Of a stretch of DNA of 64,000 nucleotides, positions 8,729-17,941 are shown in pieces (within the stretch, counting starts at the first letter, position 1; every line of letters starts with the position of its first letter). The position numbers were made by a program, and so were the translations under genes. The notes under the pieces were generated by a model. It was not told the origin of the DNA and did not search any database. It saw nothing but the letters and a program-made list of their open reading frames with translations. Source of the stretch: Pseudomonas cichorii (GTDB taxonomy: Bacteria > Pseudomonadota > Gammaproteobacteria > Pseudomonadales > Pseudomonadaceae); NCBI RefSeq assembly GCF_003700275.1, contig NZ_RBRE01000091.1, forward strand, positions 1-64,000, written 5' to 3'.

Positions 8729-9871
8729 ATGCGGAAAACCCCTCTCGCTGCGCCACTGGGTATTGGTCTGATCGGCACCGGCTTCATGGGCCGTGCCCAT
8801 GCCCTGGCGTTTCGCAATGTCAGCGCGGCCTTTGAGCTACCTGTCCCTATCCATCTGGCGGCCCTTGCCGATGCAGACAGTGCCCGTGCCGAGCAGTGTG
8901 CGCAGGCGTGGGGCTTCGATCACAGCCATGGCGACTGGCAGCAACTGATCGATGATCCCCAGGTACAGATTGTGGCAATCACCACGCCCAACCATTTGCA
9001 CTTCCCGATGGCCATGGCCGCCATCGCCGCGGGCAAGACGGTTTACTGTGAAAAGCCGCTGGCTGTCAGCCTTGCCCAGGCCGACGAGATGCGTCGCAGC
9101 GCCCAGGCTGCCGGGGTGGTGACGCAAGTGGGTTACAACTATCAGCACAACCCGATGATCGGCCTCGCAAAAGAGATGATCGAAACCGGGGAACTGGGAG
9201 AAATCATCAGCTTCCAGGGCGAGTTCAGCGAGGATTTCATGGGTGACCCAAACTCGCCATGGTCCTGGCGCTGTGAAGCCGAGCATGCCGGTGGTGCGCT
9301 GGCTGACCTTGGCAGTCACTTGCTGGCCATGGCCCGCTACCTGCTGGGGGATATCGAGGCGGTATGCGCCGATTCCAATACCGTGCACCGCCAGCGCCCG
9401 GCCACTCATGGCAGCAGCGAACAGCGCCCGATTGCAGTGGACGACCAGACCCACGCCCTGCTGCGCTTTGCCAGCGGCGCACGCGGCACCTTCAGCAGCA
9501 GTTGGCTCAAACATGGCTACAAGAATCACCTGAGCTTTGAAATCAGCGGCACCAAAGGCACGCTGGCCTTCGATCAGGAGCGCCTGAACGAACTGCGCCT
9601 CTATCGGCCGGGCGCCCCCGGTCGCGATGGCTTCCAGCGCATACTCGCCGGACCGTCCCAGCCGGGCTATGCCGCTTTTTGCCCAGCGCCCGGCCATCAA
9701 CTGGGCTACAACGAACTCAAGGCACTGGAAGTGCATTCGCTGATCCAGGCCGTCTGCGGTCTTGGCAGCCGCGGCCCGGACTTTACAGAGGCCTGGCAGA
9801 TCGAACGTCTGGCCGCCGCGATTCGTCTGGCGGCACGCGAACAGCGCTGGGTCGCGCTGGGTGAAATCTGA
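8729..9871 (+). CDS. Gfo/Idh/MocA family oxidoreductase
   Basis: A 380-residue NAD(P)-dependent sugar or inositol dehydrogenase-like protein. The N-terminal Rossmann fold has GIGLIGTGFMGRAHA (about residues 11-25), the typical EKPLA motif at about 108-112, and the second domain has GGALADLGSHLL (about 190) with the His and Asp that usually act in catalysis. The gene has its own promoter region with an AT-only palindrome and a possible Crc/Hfq motif, which suggests carbon-source control. No transporter or regulator is next to it, so the substrate remains open. Confidence 0.85.
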   Translation: MRKTPLAAPLGIGLIGTGFMGRAHALAFRNVSAAFELPVPIHLAALADADSARAEQCAQAWGFDHSHGDWQQLIDDPQVQIVAITTPNHLHFPMAMAAIAAGKTVYCEKPLAVSLAQADEMRRSAQAAGVVTQVGYNYQHNPMIGLAKEMIETGELGEIISFQGEFSEDFMGDPNSPWSWRCEAEHAGGALADLGSHLLAMARYLLGDIEAVCADSNTVHRQRPATHGSSEQRPIAVDDQTHALLRFASGARGTFSSSWLKHGYKNHLSFEISGTKGTLAFDQERLNELRLYRPGAPGRDGFQRILAGPSQPGYAAFCPAPGHQLGYNELKALEVHSLIQAVCGLGSRGPDFTEAWQIERLAAAIRLAAREQRWVALGEI

Positions 9872-9974
9872 GAAAACCTCTTCGACCATTGTCTACACCG
9901 GCCATACATGGGGGTAGAATGCGCGACCTTCGGGGCAGCCATTCTGCCCCTCTGTCCGATAAGCCGTGCCGACT

Positions 9975-10754
9975 ATGCCTTTTGAACTCAGTGTCGACCT
10001 CACCACCCTCGCTGTTCTGATCGTCGTGGCTTTCATTGCCGGATTCATCGATGCCATTGCCGGAGGCGGCGGGCTGCTGACCACCCCTGCCCTGATGACT
10101 GCCGGGCTGCCGCCACACCTGGTGCTGGGCACCAACAAGCTCAGTTCGACCTTTGGCTCGGCCACGGCCAGCTTTACCTACTATCGGCGCAAACTCTTTC
10201 ATCCCCGCCAGTGGACTCATGCACTGGTCGGCACCGCCGTGGGCGCCTTGATCGGCGCGGTCATCGCCCATTACCTGCCCGCCGAGTGGCTGAACCAGAT
10301 GCTACCGGTGATTGTCTTTGGCTGCGGCCTGTATCTGTTGTTCGGCGGCACGCCCAAGGCGCCGCTGGACAGCAATGCGCCGATCAAGAAGAAATGGCAG
10401 TTGCCGCAAAGCCTGACCCTGGGCTTCTATGACGGCGTGGCAGGACCCGGCACCGGCGCCTTCTGGACCGTCAGCACCTTGCTGATGTATCCGGTGGATC
10501 TGGTGAAGGCCAGCGGCGTGGCGCGCAGCATGAACTTCGTCAGTAATGCCGTGGCCTTGTCGGTGTTCATCTTCTCGGGTCAGGTGGATTTCGTGATCGG
10601 CCTGAGCATGGGCCTGTCGGTGATGCTCGGTGCCTACTTTGGCGCAGGCACCGCGATCAAGGGCGGTGCCAAGTTCATTCGCCCGGTATTCATAGTCGTG
10701 GTCCTTGGCCTGACCGTACGTCTAGCCTGGCAGCACTGGTTCGGGGGCGCCTGA
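9975..10754 (+). CDS. TSUP family sulfite/organosulfonate exporter-like permease
   Basis: A 259-residue polytopic membrane protein of the TauE/SafE (TSUP) family, with seven or eight hydrophobic helices. The two family repeats are visible: AGFIDAIAGGGGLLTTPAL near the N-terminus and FYDGVAGPGTGAFW near residue 155. I use the ATG at 9975; a GTG lies three codons earlier. Members move sulfite, sulfonates or other small anions. A likely -10 box (tagaat at 9915) and a GC hairpin (9932-9950) lie upstream. Its end overlaps the convergent nudC by about 33 bases. Confidence 0.85.
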   Translation: MPFELSVDLTTLAVLIVVAFIAGFIDAIAGGGGLLTTPALMTAGLPPHLVLGTNKLSSTFGSATASFTYYRRKLFHPRQWTHALVGTAVGALIGAVIAHYLPAEWLNQMLPVIVFGCGLYLLFGGTPKAPLDSNAPIKKKWQLPQSLTLGFYDGVAGPGTGAFWTVSTLLMYPVDLVKASGVARSMNFVSNAVALSVFIFSGQVDFVIGLSMGLSVMLGAYFGAGTAIKGGAKFIRPVFIVVVLGLTVRLAWQHWFGGA

Positions 10755-11558
10755 ACGGCGCGCCAGATAGGCCTCGATCAGATAGCGCGCAATCGAACGG
10801 CTGGCCGGCAAGGGCGGCAGGTCGTCGATGTGAAACCAGCGCGCATCTTCGATTTCATCGGCCTGCGGCACGATTTCACCGCTTTCATATTCGGCATGAA
10901 AGCCCAGCATCATCGAATGCGGGAACGGCCAGCACTGGCTGCCCATGTAGGTGATGTTGCGGATACGCACCTGCACCTCCTCCATCACCTCCCGGCGCAC
11001 GCAATCCTCGGCCGACTCGCCGGGCTCGGCAAAGCCTGCCAGGGTGCTGTAGACACCCGGAACGAACCGCGGTGAACGGGCCAGGAGGATTTCATCGCCG
11101 CGAGTGATCAGCACGATCATGCTCGGCGAGATACGCGGATAGAAACGCAGGTTGTCGTGTTCGCAGTACATGGCCCGCTCGCCGGGGATCTGCACGGCAG
11201 GACGACCACAGGCGCCACAGAAACGATGCTCGCGAGCCCAGGTGCTGATCTGCGCGGCATAGCCAAGCTTCTGATAGACCGCAAAATCGCCCTGCAACAT
11301 GAACTGGCGCAAGCCCTGCCAGCTACAGCCTTCAACCTCGACGGCCTTCTCAAGCACCAGCACATACACCGGTTCGCCATCGAAATGACCGATGCCATGC
11401 TCGCTTTGCACTGGCAGTTCCAGACGCTTGAGCCATTCGCGCGCAAACATCACGCCATTGCCATCAAGCAGGAAACCCTGGTCGCTGTGGACCACGGCCC
11501 AACCGCCAGCAACGTTCGTATCCAGAACTGCGGTGGTCCAACGCGCCGGGCGTGTCAT
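10722..11558 (-). CDS. nudC: NAD+ diphosphatase NudC
   Basis: A 278-residue Nudix hydrolase that cleaves NAD(H), and removes NAD caps from RNA, giving NMN and AMP products. A zinc-binding part has CGACGRP (near residue 115) and a further Cys in MYCEHDN. The Nudix box is intact: GFAEPGESAEDCVRREVMEE, around residues 175-194. The NADH-specific motif after it reads SQCWPFPHS where the usual form is SQPWPFP, so one proline is replaced by cysteine. The start is ATG at 11558 after GGAG. Confidence 0.92.
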   Translation of the reverse strand: MTRPARWTTAVLDTNVAGGWAVVHSDQGFLLDGNGVMFAREWLKRLELPVQSEHGIGHFDGEPVYVLVLEKAVEVEGCSWQGLRQFMLQGDFAVYQKLGYAAQISTWAREHRFCGACGRPAVQIPGERAMYCEHDNLRFYPRISPSMIVLITRGDEILLARSPRFVPGVYSTLAGFAEPGESAEDCVRREVMEEVQVRIRNITYMGSQCWPFPHSMMLGFHAEYESGEIVPQADEIEDARWFHIDDLPPLPASRSIARYLIEAYLARRSGAPEPVLPG

Positions 11559-11597
11559 GGAAAAACTCCTCTGGTCACTGACAAGAATCTTCGTCCC

Positions 11598-12410
11598 TCA
11601 ATTGTCGAACACAGGCTTCTGTTTGGCCATATGCGCAGCCATGGCCACCTTGAGGTCGCTAGATTGCAGCATGGCAGAGTTCCAGATGGCAACGTGCTCA
11701 AGCCCATCGTCGATACGGTGATCGCGCATATAGCCGATCATCTGCTTGGTGCCTTCGATGGCGATCGGCGATTTGCCGGCAATTTCGCGGGCAATGGCAA
11801 AGACGCCGTCCAGCAGAGCCGGTGTATCGGCAAAAGTGCGGTTGACCAGACCGATGCGCTGGGCCTCTTCGGCGCCGACGGTGCGTCCGGTATAAGCCAG
11901 TTCACGCAGCATGCCATCGCCAATGATCCGTGGCAGGCGCTGCAGGGTGCCGACATCGGCGGCCATGCCCATATCGATTTCACGAATCGAGAATTGCGCG
12001 TCGGCTGCGGCATAACGCATGTCGCACGCCGAAACAAGATCGATGGCACCGCCCAGGCAATAGCCGTGAATCGCGGCCAGCACCGGCTTGCGGCAATTGT
12101 CCACGGCGGTGAACGAGGCCTGCATCTGCTGGATCTTGCGCCGCAACAACCGCGCATTGCGCCCGACATCCTTGCCCATCTGGCCGGCAATCGACGCCAG
12201 CAGCGCCAGATCGATGCCTGAAGAAAAATGCTTGCCCGCCCCGCTCAGGACCACCACGCGAACCTCGTCGTTCGCTTCGATCCATTTAAAGACGTCAATG
12301 ATTTCGCTCCAGAAGGCGGCATTCATGGCATTGACCTTGTCAGGCCGGTTGATCTGCACATGGGCGACGTGATCGGTCAGTTCGACGAGAAAGGCTTGGT
12401 ATTCGGACAC
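11598..12410 (-). CDS. Crotonase family protein, dienoyl-CoA isomerase-like
   Basis: A 270-residue enoyl-CoA hydratase/isomerase superfamily protein. The oxyanion-hole segments are present: GAGKHFSSGIDL (about 57-68) and AAIHGYCLGGAIDLVSACD (about 110-128), followed by FSIREIDMGMAADVGTLQRLP. The DMGMAAD pattern resembles delta3,5-delta2,4-dienoyl-CoA isomerases, which use an Asp in this place, so that activity is the best guess; enoyl-CoA hydratase is the alternative. The start codon is GTG at 12410 after a GAGGAT ribosome binding site. It would serve beta-oxidation of unsaturated fatty acids. Confidence 0.82.
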   Translation of the reverse strand: MSEYQAFLVELTDHVAHVQINRPDKVNAMNAAFWSEIIDVFKWIEANDEVRVVVLSGAGKHFSSGIDLALLASIAGQMGKDVGRNARLLRRKIQQMQASFTAVDNCRKPVLAAIHGYCLGGAIDLVSACDMRYAAADAQFSIREIDMGMAADVGTLQRLPRIIGDGMLRELAYTGRTVGAEEAQRIGLVNRTFADTPALLDGVFAIAREIAGKSPIAIEGTKQMIGYMRDHRIDDGLEHVAIWNSAMLQSSDLKVAMAAHMAKQKPVFDN

Positions 12411-12578
12411 GGCATCATCCTCAGGCGATTTGTTGTTTTCGAGGGCGGACTATAACAAGCCGCTCATGACTGTCGTAAGGCGGCTGTTGTGCCATTTGCC
12501 GGACTCGCACACACTGACAGCTCCTTGTTCTCGATACAAAAAGTATGAACCGCCAGAATCCTCAGAGGTCAAGATCCA

Positions 12579-14093
12579 TTGCCTGTTTCGGAAAAAAGAG
12601 GGCAATTCTTGAATAATCCAAAAGCAGCAACCGGTATTGAAGGTCTGGACGACATCCTCTCGGGTGGTCTTTCGCGCAGTCACGTTTTCCTTCTCGAAGG
12701 AGAACCGGGGACCGGCAAGACCACTGTTGCGCTGCAATTTCTGCTGGCGGGCGCGGAAGCGGGTGAAGTCGGCCTGTACATCACTCTCTCGGAAACCGAA
12801 CGAGAGCTACGTGAAGGGGCCCGCTCCCACGGCTGGGAGCTGGACAAGAATATCGAAATCTTTGAGCTGACACCGCCTGAAAGCCTGCTCAATTCCGAGC
12901 AGCATCAGAGCCTGCTGTACTCCTCCGACCTTGAGCTGGGGGAAGCCACCCGGCAGATCTTCGAGGTCGTCGAGCGCGTCAAACCATCTCGCGTGGTCAT
13001 CGACAGCCTGTCGGAAATTCGTCTGCTGGCGCAGAGTTCGTTGCGCTACCGACGCCAGATCCTGGCGATCAAGCATTACTTCGTGCGCTATGACGCCACG
13101 GTCGTGTTACTCGACGATCTGACCACCGAGGCGCTGGACAAGACCGTGCACAGCGTGGCCCACGGCGTGATTCGCCTGGAAGAACTGACGCCGAACTACG
13201 GTGCAGAACGCCGGCGCATAAAAGTTACCAAGTATCGCGGACAGAAGTATCGCGGCGGTTTCCATGACTTCACCATCATGGAGGATGGCATCCATGTGTT
13301 CCCACGGCTGGTCGCGGCCGAACACCGCAACAGTTATGAGCGCACGCAACTGAGCAGTGGCATAAAAGAGCTCAACGACCTGCTCGGCGGCGGTATAGAC
13401 AGCGGTTCGAGCACACTGATCCTCGGCCCGGCCGGTACCGGCAAGTCGCTGATCTCGATGGTGTTTGCTGCACAGGCCGTGGCCCGTGGCGAACGGGTTG
13501 GCCTGTTCATCTTCGACGAAGAGCTGGGGCTGCTGTTCGATCGCCTGAAGAAGATGGATATCGACCTCAAGGCCCTGCAGGCCACCGGCAACCTGTTGAT
13601 CGAGCAGGTCGATGCCGCCGAGCTGTCGCCCGGCGAGTTCTCCCATCGAGTCCGCCGCAGCGTCGATCAAAAGAAGATCAAGACCGTGGTCATCGACAGC
13701 ATCAACGGCTATCAGGCTGCGATGCCGGAAGAGAATGCGCTGGTTCTGCACATGCACGAGCTGTTGCTCTATCTCAATCGCCAGGGTGCATCGACCTTCA
13801 TGACCGTGGCGCAACATGGCCTGGTCGACGACATGAAAACCCCGGTCGACATCACTTATCTGGCGGACACCGTAATACTGTTGCGCTACTTTGAGGCACT
13901 GGGCCAGATTCGTCGGGCCATCTCCATCATCAAGAAACGCACCGGCACTCACGAATCGACGATCCGTGAATACCGGATCAGCAGCAATGGCCTGAAAATC
14001 GGCAAACCGCTTTCTGCCTTTCAAGGCGTGTTGCGGGGCGTCCCCAGCTACTTTGGCGAAAGCCAGCCACTGCTCAAGGATGACGACGAGTGA
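12579..14093 (+). CDS. KaiC-like two-domain ATPase
   Basis: A 504-residue protein with two tandem KaiC/RecA-type ATPase domains. The first has Walker A GEPGTGKT at residues 41-48 and Walker B SRVVIDS near 140; the second has Walker A GPAGTGKS at 283-290, the acidic segment FDEELG near 313, and TVVIDSINGY. Cyanobacterial KaiC drives the circadian clock, but Pseudomonas lacks KaiA and KaiB here; in heterotrophs such proteins usually join signalling or stress responses. It starts with TTG at 12579 after AGAGGT; another TTG at 12609 after GAGG is possible. Its stop overlaps the following hybrid kinase by four bases, so the two are translationally coupled. Confidence 0.88.
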   Translation: MPVSEKRGQFLNNPKAATGIEGLDDILSGGLSRSHVFLLEGEPGTGKTTVALQFLLAGAEAGEVGLYITLSETERELREGARSHGWELDKNIEIFELTPPESLLNSEQHQSLLYSSDLELGEATRQIFEVVERVKPSRVVIDSLSEIRLLAQSSLRYRRQILAIKHYFVRYDATVVLLDDLTTEALDKTVHSVAHGVIRLEELTPNYGAERRRIKVTKYRGQKYRGGFHDFTIMEDGIHVFPRLVAAEHRNSYERTQLSSGIKELNDLLGGGIDSGSSTLILGPAGTGKSLISMVFAAQAVARGERVGLFIFDEELGLLFDRLKKMDIDLKALQATGNLLIEQVDAAELSPGEFSHRVRRSVDQKKIKTVVIDSINGYQAAMPEENALVLHMHELLLYLNRQGASTFMTVAQHGLVDDMKTPVDITYLADTVILLRYFEALGQIRRAISIIKKRTGTHESTIREYRISSNGLKIGKPLSAFQGVLRGVPSYFGESQPLLKDDDE

Positions 14094-16120
14094 GCACCAC
14101 CAGGCTGCTATCGGAGCGGGCAATCATTCTGGCGCCCAGAGGGCGTGACAGTCAGATTGCCGTCATGATCCTTCAGGAAGCGGGCTATCAGGCTACGGTC
14201 GCCCGCGATCTCAATGAACTGGGTCATGAACTGGCAGTCGGGGCAGGACTTGCGATCATTGCCGATGAAGCCTTGCGTGGTGCGGATATCAATCCATTGC
14301 TGAGCCTGCTGGCCAACCAGCCGGCCTGGTCCGACCTGCCCGTGGTGCTGCTCACTCACCATGGCGGGCCGGACCAGAATCCGTCGGCGCGGCTCGGCAG
14401 CCTGCTGGGCAACGTCACTTTCCTGGAGCGCCCTTTCCACCCGGTGACCCTGGTCAGCCTGGCGTCCACCGCCATACGCGGGCGAAGGCGCCAGTACGAA
14501 GCCAGGGCCCGCATGGAGGATCTGGTAGAGGGCGAGAGACGTTTGCAGAATGCCCTCAAGGCCGGCCGCCTGGGCTCCTGGCAACTGGAGGCAGGGTTTC
14601 TGGTGCTGACCTGCTCGGCCATCAGCAAATCCCACTATGGCCGCGAAGAACACGAAAGCTTTACCTACGACGACTGGCAGGAAACGGTTTACCCGGACGA
14701 TCAACCGCGTATGCAATCGGCCTTGCAGCGCAGCCTGGATACCGGCGTCGACTTCATCATCGAATACCGCAATGTCTGGCCCGACGGTTCGATCAACTGG
14801 GTCGATGTGCGAGCCCGGGCGATCCGGGCCAAGAATGGCCAGGTCAGCTCACTGGTCGGGGTAACGTCCGACATCAGCGAGCGCAAGCAGGCCGAGGCCC
14901 AGTTGCGAAGCCTCAACGAAACCCTTGAGCAGCAGGTCGAAGAACGAACCTCGCAACTGCGCAATAAAGAAGAGATTCTGCGTCAGTCACAAAAGATGGA
15001 AGCCGTCGGCCAGTTGACCGGCGGCATCGCTCACGACTTCAACAATATGCTGACCGGCATCATCGGCAGCCTCGAACTGATCAGGCGCCGACTGGCACGC
15101 GGCCGCATCGAAGACCTCGACAACCTGATCGACCTGGGCGTGACCTCCGCCAATCGCGCAGCCGCCCTCACCCATCGTCTGCTGGCGTTTTCCAGGCGTC
15201 AGTCGCTGGACTCCAAGCCGGTCGACATGAATCAGCTGGTCAGCTCGATGGGTGAACTGATCCAGCGCAGCCTGAATGAAAGCATCGACCTGAAGATGCG
15301 CTTCAACGAGCAGCTATGGACCGCTGAAGCCGACCCCAACCAACTGGAGAACGCCCTGCTCAATCTGGTACTCAATGCCCGGGATGCCATGCCCGATGGC
15401 GGGGAACTGCAGATCGAAACTTCCAACCAGCGACTGGAAAAATCGTTCACCAACGCCCATGAAAACCTCTTGCCGGGTGACTATGTGGTGCTGAGCGTCA
15501 GCGACAATGGCTGCGGCATGCAGGAAGCCGTGGTCAGCCGTGCCTTCGACCCGTTCTTCACCACCAAACCCATCGGCCAGGGCACCGGGCTGGGCCTGTC
15601 GATGATTTATGGCTTCAGCAAACAGTCTCACGGCCATGTCGCGATACAGAGCGAGCTGGGCCTTGGCACGACCGTTCAGTTGTTCCTGCCGCGCTTCCAG
15701 GGCGATCAGCCGGAAATCGAGCAGAACTACCAAGGCAATACCTTGTGCGCCAGAGCAGGCGAAACCGTGCTGATTGTCGAAGACGATCCGGCCGTACGTG
15801 CTCTGGTCAGTGCGGTGCTGGGTGAGCTGGGCTATGCCTTCATCGAGGCGGGCGACGCGCGTGGCGCTGTGCCGATCCTGGAGTCGGAGCAACGCATAGA
15901 CTTGCTGATCAGCGATGTCGGGCTGCCTGGCATGAACGGTCGGCAACTGGCGGAAATAGCCAGGCAACTCAGGCCAGAACTCAAGGTACTGTTCATTACC
16001 GGCTACGCCGAGCATGCAGCGGCACGCTCAGGTTTTCTGGATACCGGCATGCAGATGATCACCAAACCTTTTGCATTCGATCACCTGACGTCCAAGGTGC
16101 GGGAGATGATCGAGGCCTGA
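14090..16120 (+). CDS. Hybrid histidine kinase coupled to KaiC
   Basis: A 676-residue cytosolic kinase without transmembrane helices. Residues 5-125 look like a degenerate receiver: Asp59 sits where the phospho-Asp would be, but the usual N-terminal acidic pair is absent and the conserved Lys is Arg (LERPF). A PAS domain covers about 150-265, then a coiled segment, a HisKA domain with His315 in GGIAHDFNN, an ATPase domain (NALLNLVLNARDA, DNGCGM, GTGLGLS) and a true receiver with Asp609 in SDVGLPGMNG. The GTG start lies inside the kaiC stop codon region. I infer that KaiC state and PAS signals are read together. The output partner may be the nearby single-domain regulators. Confidence 0.88.
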   Translation: MSTTRLLSERAIILAPRGRDSQIAVMILQEAGYQATVARDLNELGHELAVGAGLAIIADEALRGADINPLLSLLANQPAWSDLPVVLLTHHGGPDQNPSARLGSLLGNVTFLERPFHPVTLVSLASTAIRGRRRQYEARARMEDLVEGERRLQNALKAGRLGSWQLEAGFLVLTCSAISKSHYGREEHESFTYDDWQETVYPDDQPRMQSALQRSLDTGVDFIIEYRNVWPDGSINWVDVRARAIRAKNGQVSSLVGVTSDISERKQAEAQLRSLNETLEQQVEERTSQLRNKEEILRQSQKMEAVGQLTGGIAHDFNNMLTGIIGSLELIRRRLARGRIEDLDNLIDLGVTSANRAAALTHRLLAFSRRQSLDSKPVDMNQLVSSMGELIQRSLNESIDLKMRFNEQLWTAEADPNQLENALLNLVLNARDAMPDGGELQIETSNQRLEKSFTNAHENLLPGDYVVLSVSDNGCGMQEAVVSRAFDPFFTTKPIGQGTGLGLSMIYGFSKQSHGHVAIQSELGLGTTVQLFLPRFQGDQPEIEQNYQGNTLCARAGETVLIVEDDPAVRALVSAVLGELGYAFIEAGDARGAVPILESEQRIDLLISDVGLPGMNGRQLAEIARQLRPELKVLFITGYAEHAAARSGFLDTGMQMITKPFAFDHLTSKVREMIEA

Positions 16121-16191
16121 CGACCTGTTCGCAGGGTTCTGGCGAAAAACACTACGTCGCCCGGCTCCGGGGCGCTAGAGGCGGCCTGGAT

Positions 16192-16569
16192 TCAGGCCAG
16201 CAGGCTCTGGATCTGCGAGTGCAGGCTTTCCATGGTGAAGGGCTTGGCCAGGATAGGTGCCTTGCGGGTGATCGGGCTGTCGCAGTCGAGAATTTCCGCC
16301 GGATAGCCGCTGATGAAGATCACCTTCAGTTCAGGCCGCAGCTTGACCGCAGGTTCGGCAATCATGACCCCGGAGAATCCACCCGGCAGGCGATAGTCGG
16401 TGATCATCAGGTCCAGATGGGGCTTGGTCGCCAGAATCTCGAACGCTTGCTCGCCGTTGGTGGCCTGCAAGACCCGATAGCCTTCGCCCGACAGATAGTC
16501 GGCCAGCAGCATCAGGATCAGGGGTTCGTCTTCGACGATCAGTACGACGTTTTCTGCATCAGCGCTCAT
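16192..16569 (-). CDS. Single-domain response regulator
   Basis: A 125-residue stand-alone receiver. It has the acidic pair in LIVEDEPL (residues 13-14), the phospho-accepting Asp58 in ITDYRLPGG, the Thr/Ser region FISGYPAE and the Lys in LAKPF near residue 110. There is no output domain, so it must act as a phosphotransfer partner or by protein binding. The end of the sequence family resembles the C-terminal receiver of the KaiC-linked kinase (ISGYPAE against ITGYAEH). It lies convergent to that kinase and upstream-separated from the REC-kinase by about 190 bases that include a REP element. Confidence 0.85.
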   Translation of the reverse strand: MSADAENVVLIVEDEPLILMLLADYLSGEGYRVLQATNGEQAFEILATKPHLDLMITDYRLPGGFSGVMIAEPAVKLRPELKVIFISGYPAEILDCDSPITRKAPILAKPFTMESLHSQIQSLLA

Positions 16570-16715
16570 GAAACTGCCTTTATTGTATAAATAGCTGCCA
16601 ATACGACCACAGCGCGTTGTAGAGGTTGCGCAAATTTATGCAAAACCTTTTGTTGGAGTGCACTTGCCCGCGACGGCTTTATTCCAGCCAATAAACAGGC
16701 CATCGGAGCTGTGGG

Positions 16716-16732
16716 GCGAATTCATTCGCGAA
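16716..16732. repeat. REP-like element
   Basis: The sequence gcgaattcattcgcgaa matches the core of the REP hairpins at 35184, 50712 and 58395. It stands in the gap between the response regulator and the REC-kinase gene end. Confidence 0.6.
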
Positions 16733-16759
16733 AAAGCCAGCGGATAAATCCACGCCTCA

Positions 16760-17941
16760 TCATAAAGGCAGGCAGATCCTGAACATGGAGCCCTTGCCCT
16801 CTTCGCTCTCGACGACAATCCGGCCGCCGTGGGCAAGGATGATCTGTTCGGAGATGAACAATCCAAGGCCCAGGCCGGCCACGGCATGATTGGCCGTCAC
16901 CCGCTCGAACTGCTGGAAGATGCGTTTGAGGTTCTCTTCGGAAATGCCGATCCCCTGATCGGTCACTTCGACCCGGGCTTCGCCATTTTCGCAATACACC
17001 CGCACCACGATCGGCTTGCGGGAGCCGTAGCGCATGGCATTGGTCAGCAGATTGGCCACCACCTGCTCAATGCGGAACTCGTCCCAGACGCCAATCACTG
17101 TTTCATCGGCATACAGGCTGACGCTGGAGTCGTTGGCGGCAATCTGGGCGGAAAAGTTTTCCAGCACCTGGCTGACCAGTTCGCTGAGGTCAAACGCACT
17201 TGGCCGGATGGATAGCTTGCCGGTGCGGATACGCGACACATCCAGCATGTCCTCGATCAGCCGGATCAGGCTCTGGATCTGCCGCTCATCGCGATCAACC
17301 ATGCCACGCAGCTTGTCCATGGTGAACGCTGAAGCGTTGTCCTTGGCCAGATGCAACTTGCGCAACTGGGTTTCCAGGATCAGGCCATTGAGCGGTGTAC
17401 GCACTTCATGGGAAACGATGGACATGAAGTCGTCGCGCATACGGATCGCATGCTCAAGCTCACCCTGAGTCGCCTGCAAACGCTTGAGCAGTGCTTCCTG
17501 CTCTTGGCGGCTCTGCTCCAGCGCCTCGACCTGCATTCTCACCGCCTTGCGCTGGCGGTACAGTTCGACGAACACGTTGACCTTGCTCTTGACCGCGTGG
17601 ATATCCAGCGGTTTGTGCAGAAAGTCCACGGCGCCGCTTTCGTAGCCCTTGAAGGCGTAGTTCAGTTCACGTCCCGCCGCGCTGACAAACACGATGGGGA
17701 TATGCTTGGTCTTCTCGGTACTGCGCATCATCTCGGCCAGCTCGAAACCGTTCATGCCAGGCATCTGCACATCGAGAATGGCCAGGGCGAATTCGTGCTG
17801 CAACAGCAGAGACAAGGCCTCGTCTGCCGACAGAGCCTTGTACACCACTCGGTCATCGCGCTTTATCAGCGCTTCCAGAGCCAACAGGTTTTCCGGCAAA
17901 TCATCCACTATCAGCAGTTTTGCCTGGATTTCATTTAGCAT
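16760..17941 (-). CDS. Receiver-histidine kinase protein
   Basis: A 393-residue cytosolic protein with a receiver first and a kinase second. The receiver has LIVDDLPEN (Asp13/14), phospho-Asp57 in ILDVQMPGMNG and Lys110 in FLHKPLD. A coiled linker (about 125-168) leads to HisKA with His178 in SIVSHEVRTPLNG and an ATPase domain with NLLTNAMRYG, DQGIGI and GLGLGLFI. Its gene overlaps the end of cheB by seven bases, so it closes an operon of hybrid kinase, CheR, CheB and REC-kinase. The receiver in front suggests that it is switched by phosphorelay from another kinase, perhaps the large one upstream. Confidence 0.88.
   Translation of the reverse strand: MLNEIQAKLLIVDDLPENLLALEALIKRDDRVVYKALSADEALSLLLQHEFALAILDVQMPGMNGFELAEMMRSTEKTKHIPIVFVSAAGRELNYAFKGYESGAVDFLHKPLDIHAVKSKVNVFVELYRQRKAVRMQVEALEQSRQEQEALLKRLQATQGELEHAIRMRDDFMSIVSHEVRTPLNGLILETQLRKLHLAKDNASAFTMDKLRGMVDRDERQIQSLIRLIEDMLDVSRIRTGKLSIRPSAFDLSELVSQVLENFSAQIAANDSSVSLYADETVIGVWDEFRIEQVVANLLTNAMRYGSRKPIVVRVYCENGEARVEVTDQGIGISEENLKRIFQQFERVTANHAVAGLGLGLFISEQIILAHGGRIVVESEEGKGSMFRICLPL

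Noticed and set aside
12579..14093. Complete circadian clock locus
   Set aside because: Only a KaiC-like gene is present; no kaiA or kaiB lies in the window.
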